This document shows positions 12,462-20,541 of a stretch of 28,759 bases of DNA, piece by piece. The translations under genes and the position numbers were made by a program. The stretch is from JBGPTF01 sp041490445. GTDB taxonomy: Bacteria > Acidobacteriota > Terriglobia > Acidiferrales > UBA7541. Position 1 is the stretch's first letter, and each line of letters starts with the position of its first letter. The notes beneath the pieces were generated by a model that did no database searches, had not been told where the DNA came from, and saw only the letters and a program-made list of their open reading frames with translations. The DNA lies in NCBI GenBank assembly GCA_041490445.1, contig JBGPTF010000025.1, positions 1-28,759 of the forward strand, in the 5' to 3' direction.

Positions 12462-13883
12462 ATGGCTGCCCTTACTCTCTACGAAAAAATCTGGCAAGCG
12501 CACGTGGTTCACGAAGCGAAGGGCCAGCCCTCCCTGATTTACATTGACCGGCATCTGATTCACGAAGGCACTTCACCCCAGGCTTTCGCGGGGCTGAAAT
12601 CTACGGGGCGCAAAGTGCGCCGCCCGGATCTGACCTTTGCCGTGATGGACCATTCGGTCCCCACGAAGAATCGCGACCTGCCGATTCTCGACGCCGACGC
12701 CAACGCCCAATTCGAGGCCCTGACCCGCAACTGCCGCGAAACCGGCGTGCGCCTGTTCGACATGCACAGCCACAATCAGGGCATCGTGCACGTCATCGGG
12801 CCCGAGTTAGGGATCACGCAACCGGGCCAAACGATTGTCTGCGGAGACAGCCATACTTCGACGCACGGGGCCCTCGGCGCGCTGGCGTTCGGCATCGGCA
12901 CCAGCGAAGTCGAGCACGTGCTCGCCACGCAGTGCCTGGTGCAGTTCAAGTCCAAGACCATGCTCGTCCGCGTGAACGGCAAGCGCCCAAAAGGAATTAC
13001 GGCGAAGGATTTGATTCTGGCAATCATCGGAAAGATCGGTATCGCCGGCGGCACCGGGCACGTCTTCGAATATGCGGGCGACGCGATTCGCGGCCTCTCG
13101 ATGGAAGGCCGGATGACCGTTTGCAACATGTCCATCGAGGGTGGCGCCCGAGCCGGCATGGTGGCGCCGGACGACACTACCTTCGCTTATCTTGAAGGGC
13201 GACCCTTCGTCCCCCGCGGAAAAGACTTTCAGATCGCGGTGGATTATTGGAAGTCGCTCCCGAGTGATCCCGGCGCCGCGTATGACTCCGTGGTGGAGCT
13301 GGACGCCGCCAGGCTTGCCCCGCAGGTCACCTGGGGAACGAACCCCGGCATGGTGACCGACGTGACCGGCCGCGTGCCCGATCCTTCTTCGTTCGGGAAT
13401 GATGTGGACCGCCACGCCGCGGAGCTGGCGCTGAAGTACATGGGCTTGCAGCCCGGCACTCCCGTCACCGAGATTCCCCTCGACCGCGTGTTCATCGGTT
13501 CCTGCACGAATTCGCGTTTGGAAGACCTGCGGCTTGCGGCGCGCGTCGTTGACGGAAAGCATGTAGCCAAATCCCTGAAGCAGGCGCTCGTCGTCCCCGG
13601 CTCGCGAAAAGTTAAGGAAGCAGCGGAAAAAGAGGGGCTGGACAAGATTTTCACCGCTGCGGGCTTTGAATGGCGCGACGCGGGCTGCAGCATGTGCATC
13701 GGCATGAACGACGACGTGCTGCCGGCCGGCGAACGCTGCGCCAGCACGTCGAACCGGAACTTTGAAGGCCGCCAGGGGAAAGGCAGCCGGACGCATCTCG
13801 TCAGCCCGTTGATGGCCGCCGCGGCGGCGCTCGAAGGGCATTTCGTGGACGTACGGAAGCTCAACGTGAACGGATCGGAATAG
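12462..13883 (+). CDS. leuC: 3-isopropylmalate dehydratase, large subunit
   Basis: LeuC with LeuD isomerises 2-isopropylmalate to 3-isopropylmalate in leucine synthesis. The 473-residue length is normal. Aconitase-fold motifs are clear: MDHSVPT (62-68), HSHNQGIVHVIGPE (102-115), VCGDSHTSTHGALGALAFGIGTSE (127-149), and the three 4Fe-4S ligands Cys348 (IGSCTNSR), Cys409 and Cys412 (CSMCIGM). The start ATG at 12462 matches the family N-terminus (LYEKIWQAHVV), though it lacks a ribosome binding site. leuD follows after 2 bases. The other pathway genes leuA and leuB are not adjacent, although a LeuA-like gene lies 7 kb away on the other strand. Confidence 0.97.
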   Translation: MAALTLYEKIWQAHVVHEAKGQPSLIYIDRHLIHEGTSPQAFAGLKSTGRKVRRPDLTFAVMDHSVPTKNRDLPILDADANAQFEALTRNCRETGVRLFDMHSHNQGIVHVIGPELGITQPGQTIVCGDSHTSTHGALGALAFGIGTSEVEHVLATQCLVQFKSKTMLVRVNGKRPKGITAKDLILAIIGKIGIAGGTGHVFEYAGDAIRGLSMEGRMTVCNMSIEGGARAGMVAPDDTTFAYLEGRPFVPRGKDFQIAVDYWKSLPSDPGAAYDSVVELDAARLAPQVTWGTNPGMVTDVTGRVPDPSSFGNDVDRHAAELALKYMGLQPGTPVTEIPLDRVFIGSCTNSRLEDLRLAARVVDGKHVAKSLKQALVVPGSRKVKEAAEKEGLDKIFTAAGFEWRDAGCSMCIGMNDDVLPAGERCASTSNRNFEGRQGKGSRTHLVSPLMAAAAALEGHFVDVRKLNVNGSE

Positions 13884-13885
13884 TC

Positions 13886-14527
13886 ATGCAGCCCTTCACA
13901 AACCATACCGGACTGGTGGCGCCCCTCGATCGCGTGAATGTGGACACCGATCAGATGGTCCCGAAACAGTTTTGCAAGCTGCTGACGCGCGAAGGCTACG
14001 GACGCATTTTGTTTTACGACTGGCGCTACTTGCCGGGCGAGAAGCCGAATCCAGAATTCGTCCTGAATTTTCCCCGCTACAAGGGCGCATCGGTACTGAT
14101 CGCGCGGGCGAATTTCGGCTGCGGCTCGAGCCGCGAGCACGCTCCGTGGGGCATCCTCGATTACGGTTTTCGCGTGGTCATCGCGCCCAGCTTCGCCGAC
14201 ATCTTCTACAACAATTGTTTCAAGAATGGGATTTTGCCCGTGACTCTTACGGCAGAGCAGATGGACGAGCTGTTCAAGCGCACGGAAAGAAAGGCCGGGT
14301 ATCAGTTGACGGCTGATCTCGAGAAGCAAACGATCTCCGACGAATCGGGCCTACTCTATCGCTTCGAGATCGATCCCTTCCGCAAACATTGTTTGATGAA
14401 GGGGCTCGACGACATCGGCATGTCCCTGGAACACGAGAAGGCCATCACCGCTTTCGAACAGAAGCGCCATCCGCAGGCGACGATGTTCGAGGCCGTGGAT
14501 GTGAAGATCTCCCAGCCGCAGAATTAG
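13886..14527 (+). CDS. leuD: 3-isopropylmalate dehydratase, small subunit
   Basis: This 213-residue swivel-domain partner of LeuC helps form the substrate-binding site; the complex is cytoplasmic. Recognisable segments are LDRVNVDTDQMVPKQF (14-29), the signature NFGCGSSREHAPWGILDYGF (about 76-95, with the substrate-contacting SSREHA), and FADIFYNNCFKNGILP. The C-terminal part (DPFRKHCLMKGLDDIG) is complete. The start lies 2 bases past the leuC stop and overlaps GGATCGGAATAGTC, consistent with coupled translation. The length matches the bacterial LeuD type rather than the shorter archaeal one (about 165 residues). Confidence 0.97.
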   Translation: MQPFTNHTGLVAPLDRVNVDTDQMVPKQFCKLLTREGYGRILFYDWRYLPGEKPNPEFVLNFPRYKGASVLIARANFGCGSSREHAPWGILDYGFRVVIAPSFADIFYNNCFKNGILPVTLTAEQMDELFKRTERKAGYQLTADLEKQTISDESGLLYRFEIDPFRKHCLMKGLDDIGMSLEHEKAITAFEQKRHPQATMFEAVDVKISQPQN

Positions 14528-14583
14528 TTCGCACTTCCCTTCCCCGGCCGAGCTTCTTCGAGATTCGCGGAATTCTCGCCAGA

Positions 14584-15498
14584 CTAGATACCCGTGACGG
14601 GCCCTGAGGATTCGGGAGCGGCCTGGGCGGGACCTTTCAATTCCGCGAGCAGAATCCCGGCGAAGATCATCGCCGCGCCCGCGAGCGAGCGGCCGTCGAG
14701 GCGTTCGCGCGCCAGGAGGAGAGAAGTCAGCGCGGCAAAGACGGGCTCGAGGCTCAGGATGATCGCCGTATGCGTGGCCGTCGTGAATTGCTGCGCCCAG
14801 ACTTGTAGCGAGAAGGCGATTGCCGTGGCTCCGACTGCGGTGATGGCGACGGCGAGGATCAGCCCGGCGGTCCACGCGACGCGAGGCGGTTCCCAATGCG
14901 TGCCCGCAAGCAATGGCAGAGCCGCGCCTGTCAGCACCGCCGTTGTCGCCACCTGCAGGAAGCTCAGCCCCTTCACCGAATGATTCCCTGTGTAACGCGC
15001 GACAAAAATGATGTGCAGCGCAAACATCAGCGCACAGAGCAAGACCAGCAGGTCGCCGCGATTGAGCTGCGTCAGCCCGGCGGGCGGCACCGTCAGAAAA
15101 TAAAGACCGGCGCACGCCGCCAGCGCGCCGGCCCACACCCACCGGCTCAGCCGCCGCCTTCCGAATGCGGCCAGCAGCACGGGCACAAGAACCACACTCG
15201 TCCCGGTGATAAACGCGGCCTTCGACGGCGTGGTGGACTTCAACCCCAGCGTCTGGAAAACATAGCCCGCAAACATGAAGCAGCCGATCTGCACGCCGGC
15301 GCGAAGCGTTGCGGAGTCCAGATGCCGCAGGACGCGATGAAACAGCAGCGCCATCAGCAACGCGGCCACCGAAAAACGCAGCGCGAGAAACACGAAGACG
15401 GAAGCATCCGCAAGCGCGTCCTTGACGACGACAAACGTCGCGCCCCAGATCAGCGTGCAGAAAACGAGCGCAAGATCGGCTTGGAGACGCCGGCTCAT
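14584..15498 (-). CDS. EamA-family (DMT) transporter
   Basis: The 304-residue protein has about ten hydrophobic helices in two EamA repeats. It starts with the typical LALVFCTLIWGATFVVVKDAL (8-28), followed by the loop and helix ALRFSVAALLMALLF; the second repeat contains LLCALMFALHIIFVARYT and ends TAIILSLEPVFAALTSLLLARERLDG, the classical conserved block. Members export amino acids or other small metabolites by proton antiport; the substrate cannot be read from sequence. The frame is open upstream to 15897, but the family N-terminus fits the ATG at 15498, where no clear ribosome binding site is present. It converges with leuD and diverges from the TPR protein. Confidence 0.9.
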   Translation of the reverse strand: MSRRLQADLALVFCTLIWGATFVVVKDALADASVFVFLALRFSVAALLMALLFHRVLRHLDSATLRAGVQIGCFMFAGYVFQTLGLKSTTPSKAAFITGTSVVLVPVLLAAFGRRRLSRWVWAGALAACAGLYFLTVPPAGLTQLNRGDLLVLLCALMFALHIIFVARYTGNHSVKGLSFLQVATTAVLTGAALPLLAGTHWEPPRVAWTAGLILAVAITAVGATAIAFSLQVWAQQFTTATHTAIILSLEPVFAALTSLLLARERLDGRSLAGAAMIFAGILLAELKGPAQAAPESSGPVTGI

Positions 15499-15592
15499 CG
15501 CGAGAAGCGCGCAGTGTAGTGCCTCGGCCTGCGGTTGACAATGCCCGCCGGATTTTTCATTGACGGCACGGACACGATTCAGTACACATACA

Positions 15593-17488
15593 ATGATGAG
15601 CGCACGGCGAGTTCTTCCCTGGCTTCTCCTGCTGCTGGCCACGAACGTGTGCCTTGCCGACGAGAAACCCCAGAAATGGGTCGAAGTCCGAACGCCGAAC
15701 TTCGTCGTGATCAGCAACGCCGGCCAACGGCAGGCCAAGAAAGTGGCAGCGAAATTCGAGAGAATCCGCGCCGTATTTCGGGCGGCCCTGCCCTTCGCGA
15801 GCCAGCATGCCAACCCTGTCGTCACGATCCTGGCCGTCAAGAACGAGAAATCCCTGCAAGACCTTCTGCCGGAGTATTGGGCGACGAAGGGACACATGCA
15901 TCCTGCAGGAATCTTTTACTCTGACGAAGAGAAGAGTTACGTCGCGCTCCGCACCGACGTGGAAGGGGAAGACCCCTACGAAACCATCTACCACGAGTAC
16001 TTCCACTCGTTGACCGTTCCCTATTTTCCCGGGTTGCCTCTGTGGTTCGCCGAAGGCCTCGCCGATTTCTACGCCAATGTCGCCTTCCAAGGCAACGACG
16101 TGGCTCTTGGCCGGATGAGCCTGGGGCGTTTGCGGGTCGTGCAGGAGAGCAGGTTTATCCCCCTCGAGACTCTCTTCCGCGTGAACCATTCTTCGCCCTA
16201 CTACAACGAGAAGGACAAGACATCTGTTTTTTACGCGGAGTCGTGGGCGCTCACGCATTACCTGATGATCGGCGACCGAGGAGCGCACCGGCCAATGCTC
16301 CATGAATATCTCGAGCGGCTGAATCACGGCGCTCCGCAAGAGGAGGCGGCCAAGGAGGCGTTCGGAGATTTGAAGAAGCTCGGGAAGGAATTGCAGCTTT
16401 ACGTGAGCAATAGCATTGCCTACAACTTCACGATGAAAGCTCCTCCGGGAATGAAGGACGCCGACCTCCACGCGCGGGAACTTTCAGAGGCAGAATCGGA
16501 AGCCATCCGAGGCGATTTCCAGGTGCGTCGCGGGCGGCTGGTCGAGGCCAAGCCCCTCCTCGAAGATGCTCTGCGCCAGAATCCGAATCTCGGAATCGCG
16601 CAGGAAGCCATGGGCTGGCTTCACTTCCGCCAGAACGACCACGCGGCTGCGTTCAAAGCCTTCGGCGAGGCGGTGCGCCTCGACCCGAACAGTTACCTGG
16701 CGCACTATTTCCACGCGACCCTCGGAACAGAGAATGACGCCGATTTACTTTTGGAAGAGGACGCGGCCGCGGAGCTACGCCATAGTTTGGTTTTGAATCC
16801 CCAGTTCGCGCCCGCCTATAGCGCGCTGGCCTGGCTTTACGCCCGGACAGCCGGCAAGCTTCCGGAGGCGCTTTCGCTCGCGCAAGTGGCCGCCGGGCTT
16901 GAGCCGGGCCGAGTCGCCTACCAACTGAATGTGGGCGCCATTTTGCTGCAACTGAATCGTGTAGACGAGGCGCTGACGATCGCTCAGCGCGCCTTGGCTG
17001 CCGCCAGCGAGCCGGGCGAGCGCGCCCAAGCAGATGCTTTTCTTTCGAACGTCCAGCGGTATCTTGAATCCCGGGCCGAAGCGAGACGACGTCAGGCCGA
17101 GGCGAAAGAAGCACGCGCGAGCGGGCAGGCGGCTGATGATGCGGCGTCCTCCTCGGCCCATTCTCCCGCGACGGCGCGAGGCACAGTGCCAGTCGAGCCT
17201 CGCAGCGCGCCCAAGCCCGCGGGCCGCCCCGCACTCGCCACCGGCAAAATCACCGGCGTCAGCTGTAATGCCTTCGAGCTTACCCTCACACTGAAAATGT
17301 CCGGTTACTCGCTTGATTTGCACGCGCGGAACTACATGAATATCGAGTTCTACTCCACCAACTGGCAGGCGCCGGACAATTTCAACCCCTGCGAGCATCT
17401 GAACGGCCTGCCGGCTCAGATCAAATACACGCCGGTGAAGGGAGCTTCTTACGGCGGAGAAATCATTACGATCGACGTCCGTGAATGA
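15593..17488 (+). CDS. Secreted TPR protein with gluzincin-like metallopeptidase motif
   Basis: The product has 631 residues from the ATG at 15593. A signal sequence (about 6-22, VLPWLLLLLATNVCLA) precedes a domain beginning VEVRTPNFVVISN, with HEYFH (134-138) and Glu154 in WFAEGLADFY. This is the HExxH-plus-downstream-Glu layout of gluzincin peptidases, like DUF1570-type proteins. TPR units follow (about 300-500: LGIAQEAMGWLHFRQNDHAAAF, APAYSALAWLYARTAG, VAYQLNVGAILLQLNRVDEAL), then an Ala/Arg-rich linker (500-560) and a small C-terminal beta domain (GKITGVSCNAFELTL). It probably acts in the periplasm; substrate unknown. An upstream TTG at 15560 and a second ATG at 15596 are alternative starts. 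Confidence 0.8.
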   Translation: MMSARRVLPWLLLLLATNVCLADEKPQKWVEVRTPNFVVISNAGQRQAKKVAAKFERIRAVFRAALPFASQHANPVVTILAVKNEKSLQDLLPEYWATKGHMHPAGIFYSDEEKSYVALRTDVEGEDPYETIYHEYFHSLTVPYFPGLPLWFAEGLADFYANVAFQGNDVALGRMSLGRLRVVQESRFIPLETLFRVNHSSPYYNEKDKTSVFYAESWALTHYLMIGDRGAHRPMLHEYLERLNHGAPQEEAAKEAFGDLKKLGKELQLYVSNSIAYNFTMKAPPGMKDADLHARELSEAESEAIRGDFQVRRGRLVEAKPLLEDALRQNPNLGIAQEAMGWLHFRQNDHAAAFKAFGEAVRLDPNSYLAHYFHATLGTENDADLLLEEDAAAELRHSLVLNPQFAPAYSALAWLYARTAGKLPEALSLAQVAAGLEPGRVAYQLNVGAILLQLNRVDEALTIAQRALAAASEPGERAQADAFLSNVQRYLESRAEARRRQAEAKEARASGQAADDAASSSAHSPATARGTVPVEPRSAPKPAGRPALATGKITGVSCNAFELTLTLKMSGYSLDLHARNYMNIEFYSTNWQAPDNFNPCEHLNGLPAQIKYTPVKGASYGGEIITIDVRE

Positions 17489-17500
17489 GGTTGGAGTCCG

Positions 17501-19246
17501 TTACTTCTTTTCGTAGACGACGCGGCCGCCCACAATCGTAAAGATGGTTTCCGTGCGAAGGATTTCCGGCGCGGGAATCCGTGTCAGGTCATTGGATAGA
17601 ACCACGATGTCGGCCAGTTTTTTCGGCGCGAGCATGCCTTTGCGATTTTCTTCGAACTCCGCATAGGCCGAACCGGCCGTGTAGGCGCGGATGCACTCGT
17701 CCATCGTGAGTTTTTCCTGCGGCTCCCACCCGCCCTTTGGAGTGCCATCGGGAAGTTCCCGCGTCACGCAGGCATACATCCCGCGCATCGGATTGACCGT
17801 TTCTACCGGATAGTCCGTGCCGAACGCCAGCCGCACGCCGTGTTGCAGCATTGTCTTCCACGCATACGCGCCTTTCGCGCGCTCCCGCCCCAGCCGCGCC
17901 TCGGCCCAGCGCATGTCGGTGGTTTCGTGCGAAGGCTGCATCGAAGCGATCACGCCAAGCCCGGCGAATCGCGCGAAATCCGAGGGCGCCACCACCTGCG
18001 CGTGTTCGATGCGGTCGCGCAGGTCGCGCGGCGGATTCGCGGCACGCGCCGCGGCAAACACATCAAGCGCCACGCGGTTGGCGCGATCGCCGATGGCGTG
18101 AAAGGCTAGTTGAAAACCAGCCTTGTCCCGCTCGACCGCCATGTTCTTCACCTGCTCCGGGTCCATGCGCAGAATGCCGGAGGTCGAAGGATCATCGGTA
18201 TACGGCGCAAGCAGCGCCGCCGTCCGCGAACCAAGCGAGCCATCAATGAATGCCTTCAGGGCGCCCGTCTTCAGCCACGGATCGGTTGTGCCGCCTTTCC
18301 GCCGCATCTCTTCCAGATCCGCCAGCGGTGCGGAAAACGGCAGCCACTCCGTGATTCGCGCCGTCAGCTTCCCTTCCTTCTTCAGCTCCTGGTACAGAAG
18401 GAACGCCGGCCAGGCGCTGCTCTCCTGCACCGAATTATCCTGCGCCGACGTGACGCCGTCCCGCGCCAGTTCAGACAGCACCATTTCGATCCCGCGCCGC
18501 AATTGCGCGGGCGTAGGCGGCGGCACTGTGCGCCACACCAGGCTCATCGCCGCGTCCTCTTCGAGCATCCCGGTAGGTTCGCCGGTCTTTGAGTCCCGCA
18601 CGATGTGCGCGCCAGCCGGATCGGGCGTGTCACGCGTAATTCCCGCAATCTTCAGCGCGAGCGAGTTCGCCACCGCGACGTGCCCGTCCACGCGGCCAAA
18701 AATCATCGGCCGGTCGGCAACGACGGCATCGAGGTCCTGCCTCGTCGGAAAGCGCTTCTCCGGCCAGAGGGTATGGTCCCAGCCGCGTCCAGTCATCCAT
18801 TCGCCGGGCTTGTAATCTTTCAACCGGTCGCGAATCCGCTGCTGAAATTCGGAGAGCGACTGCGCCCCGAGAAAATCCACCGCGAGCTTCGCGAGGCCCG
18901 CGCTCACGAGGTGCGTATGCGCGTCGTTGAAGCCGGGCATCGCGAATTGCCCGTGCAGGTCAATGACGCGAGTCTTTTGCCCGATCAGAGGCTGGACCTC
19001 TGCGTCCGTGCCCACGGCGATGATCCATTCGCCACGGATCGCGACCGTCTGGGCGCGCGGCCGCTGCGCGTCCCCGGTGTAAATCACGCCGTTCGTCAAG
19101 ACGAGGTCTGCAGGTGCATCGGATTGCGCTGCGGCCACAGGGATCGCCTCCGCAAGTTTTGGCAGCGCGCGTAGGGAATAGGTGAACAGCGCCAGCGCAC
19201 CGCCGGCAAGGAGCAATAAAGGGATAAATCGAATCGTTCGCCTCAA
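17501..19246 (-). CDS. Membrane-anchored amidohydrolase (YtcJ-like, amidohydrolase_3)
   Basis: This metal-dependent hydrolase has a short N-terminal membrane helix (about 7-25, FIPLLLLAGGALALFTYSL) and then the amidohydrolase fold: ADLVLTNGVIYTGD, the metal-binding MPGFNDAHTHL (His110, His112), DGHVAVANSLAL, the later histidines in FHAIGDRAN and RIEHAQ, and the catalytic Asp in FGTDYPVE. It ends in a small beta domain (LADIVVLSNDL, VVGGRVVYEKK). Relatives act on amide bonds, but natural substrates are mostly unknown. I place the start at TTG 19246, which overlaps the TGA of the upstream M20 gene (TTGA) and leaves a normal signal anchor (581 residues); an upstream GTG at 19324 would overlap that gene by 82 bases. 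Confidence 0.85.
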   Translation of the reverse strand: MRRTIRFIPLLLLAGGALALFTYSLRALPKLAEAIPVAAAQSDAPADLVLTNGVIYTGDAQRPRAQTVAIRGEWIIAVGTDAEVQPLIGQKTRVIDLHGQFAMPGFNDAHTHLVSAGLAKLAVDFLGAQSLSEFQQRIRDRLKDYKPGEWMTGRGWDHTLWPEKRFPTRQDLDAVVADRPMIFGRVDGHVAVANSLALKIAGITRDTPDPAGAHIVRDSKTGEPTGMLEEDAAMSLVWRTVPPPTPAQLRRGIEMVLSELARDGVTSAQDNSVQESSAWPAFLLYQELKKEGKLTARITEWLPFSAPLADLEEMRRKGGTTDPWLKTGALKAFIDGSLGSRTAALLAPYTDDPSTSGILRMDPEQVKNMAVERDKAGFQLAFHAIGDRANRVALDVFAAARAANPPRDLRDRIEHAQVVAPSDFARFAGLGVIASMQPSHETTDMRWAEARLGRERAKGAYAWKTMLQHGVRLAFGTDYPVETVNPMRGMYACVTRELPDGTPKGGWEPQEKLTMDECIRAYTAGSAYAEFEENRKGMLAPKKLADIVVLSNDLTRIPAPEILRTETIFTIVGGRVVYEKK

Positions 19247-20514
19247 GGCTCGACTCCGGCGACGGCCAATAACGTGAGATAGACGCGTTTCACGCCCAGC
19301 TCGCGATCCGCCGGATCGTACCACTCGGCAAGCGAATGCGAGCCGCCGCCTCGCCCGCCGCCGCCAATCGCGATGGCGGGGATGCCCAGCGAAAGCGGAA
19401 AGTTGGCGTCGGTGGACGAGCGCTCCAGCCGCGCGCGATTGCCGAGCAACCGGTCCACATTGCGGATCGCGGCAAACAGCGGCGCATCCGGCGCAAGTTC
19501 CCCGCCCGGCCGCACGCCGAGCACCTTGAATTTGACATCGAGAGCTTCCTTCGCTTGCGCGACAGCCATCTCTTCCTCGATCCCCGCCTGCACTGCGCCG
19601 TGCAGCGCCGCCTCCAACGTATCGAGTTCCCCCTCTCTTTCCGAACGCATGTCCACCTTGATGGACGCCTCGAACGGAATTGAATTCACAGACGTACCGC
19701 CTTCGATTGTGCCGATGTTGTAGCTCGTGCGCGGCTCCTCCGGCGGACGGATCGCGGAAAATCGCACGATGGCGCGCGCGAGCGCCGTGATGGGATTCGG
19801 CGTCCCGAAATCCGACCAGCTATGGCCGCCGGGACCGGTGACCGCCACTTCAACCCGCCGGGAAGCCAGTGCCATGGTGGTGATGTGTTCCACCGAGGCG
19901 CCGTCGAGCGCGATCACAGCGGAAAGGCGCGGGCGGTACGTCTCCACCAGCTTGCGAATGCCGCGCAGGTTCCCTTCCCCTTCTTCGCCGACGTCCGCCG
20001 CGAGAACAATCGTCATCTTCGAACGAACGCGCGACTCATTCAACGCGCGTGCCACGGCCACCAGCGCCGCCAGGCCCGCACCGTTATCGGAGATTCCCGG
20101 CGCCATCAGCTTTGCGCCGTCTCTCTTCACGTGAACATCGGTGCCCGCAGGGAACACGGTGTCGAGATGCGCCGCCAGGAGCACCACATTCTTGGGATCG
20201 CTTCCGGCGCGCTCCCCGATTACATTTCCCGCCGCGTCCACCTGTGTCTTCAGCCCCGCGGACTCGAATAGCTTGCGGACAAACCCTGCCCGCTCCCCTT
20301 CAGTGAATTCGGGCGCAGGGATTTCCGTGATGCGGATCTGCTGCTCGGTGATCCAGTCCTGATTTTTCGAAAGCCAGTCGAGCCCGCGCACGACTCGCGA
20401 ATCTTGCGCGAGTTGCTCGACCGGATTATCCGTGGCGCGCGCGGAAACGGTGACCATGCACCAGAGAATACAGGAGAGGCGCAGAAGTTTCACGAGATTT
20501 GGGGTAGCGGACAA
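19243..20514 (-). CDS. Secreted M20-family metallopeptidase
   Basis: The 423-residue product has a signal sequence (about 8-26, LVKLLRLSCILWCMVTVSA) and the di-zinc M20 core: AAHLDTVFP (His116, Asp118), ISDNGAG (Asp143), VGEEGEGN (Glu177 catalytic, Glu178 metal), the dimerisation-domain segment GPGGHSWSDFG, and the last ligand His in GGGSHSLAEWYD. Relatives cleave di- or tripeptides (PepT-like) or amino-acid conjugates. Being exported, this one probably trims peptides in the periplasm, and the coupled amidohydrolase suggests joint use of peptide or amide substrates. The start could be TTG 20514 (weak GGGAAG before it) or GTG 20493. It follows the LeuA-like gene by 27 bases. Confidence 0.88.
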   Translation of the reverse strand: MSATPNLVKLLRLSCILWCMVTVSARATDNPVEQLAQDSRVVRGLDWLSKNQDWITEQQIRITEIPAPEFTEGERAGFVRKLFESAGLKTQVDAAGNVIGERAGSDPKNVVLLAAHLDTVFPAGTDVHVKRDGAKLMAPGISDNGAGLAALVAVARALNESRVRSKMTIVLAADVGEEGEGNLRGIRKLVETYRPRLSAVIALDGASVEHITTMALASRRVEVAVTGPGGHSWSDFGTPNPITALARAIVRFSAIRPPEEPRTSYNIGTIEGGTSVNSIPFEASIKVDMRSEREGELDTLEAALHGAVQAGIEEEMAVAQAKEALDVKFKVLGVRPGGELAPDAPLFAAIRNVDRLLGNRARLERSSTDANFPLSLGIPAIAIGGGGRGGGSHSLAEWYDPADRELGVKRVYLTLLAVAGVEP

Positions 20515-20541
20515 ACGCTTCCCGTTGACGGTCTGAGAAAC

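Noticed and set aside
14560..14580. Imperfect inverted repeat GAGATTC / GAATTCTC between the convergent leuD and EamA genes
   Set aside because: Needs a bulge and has no T tract; not enough to annotate.
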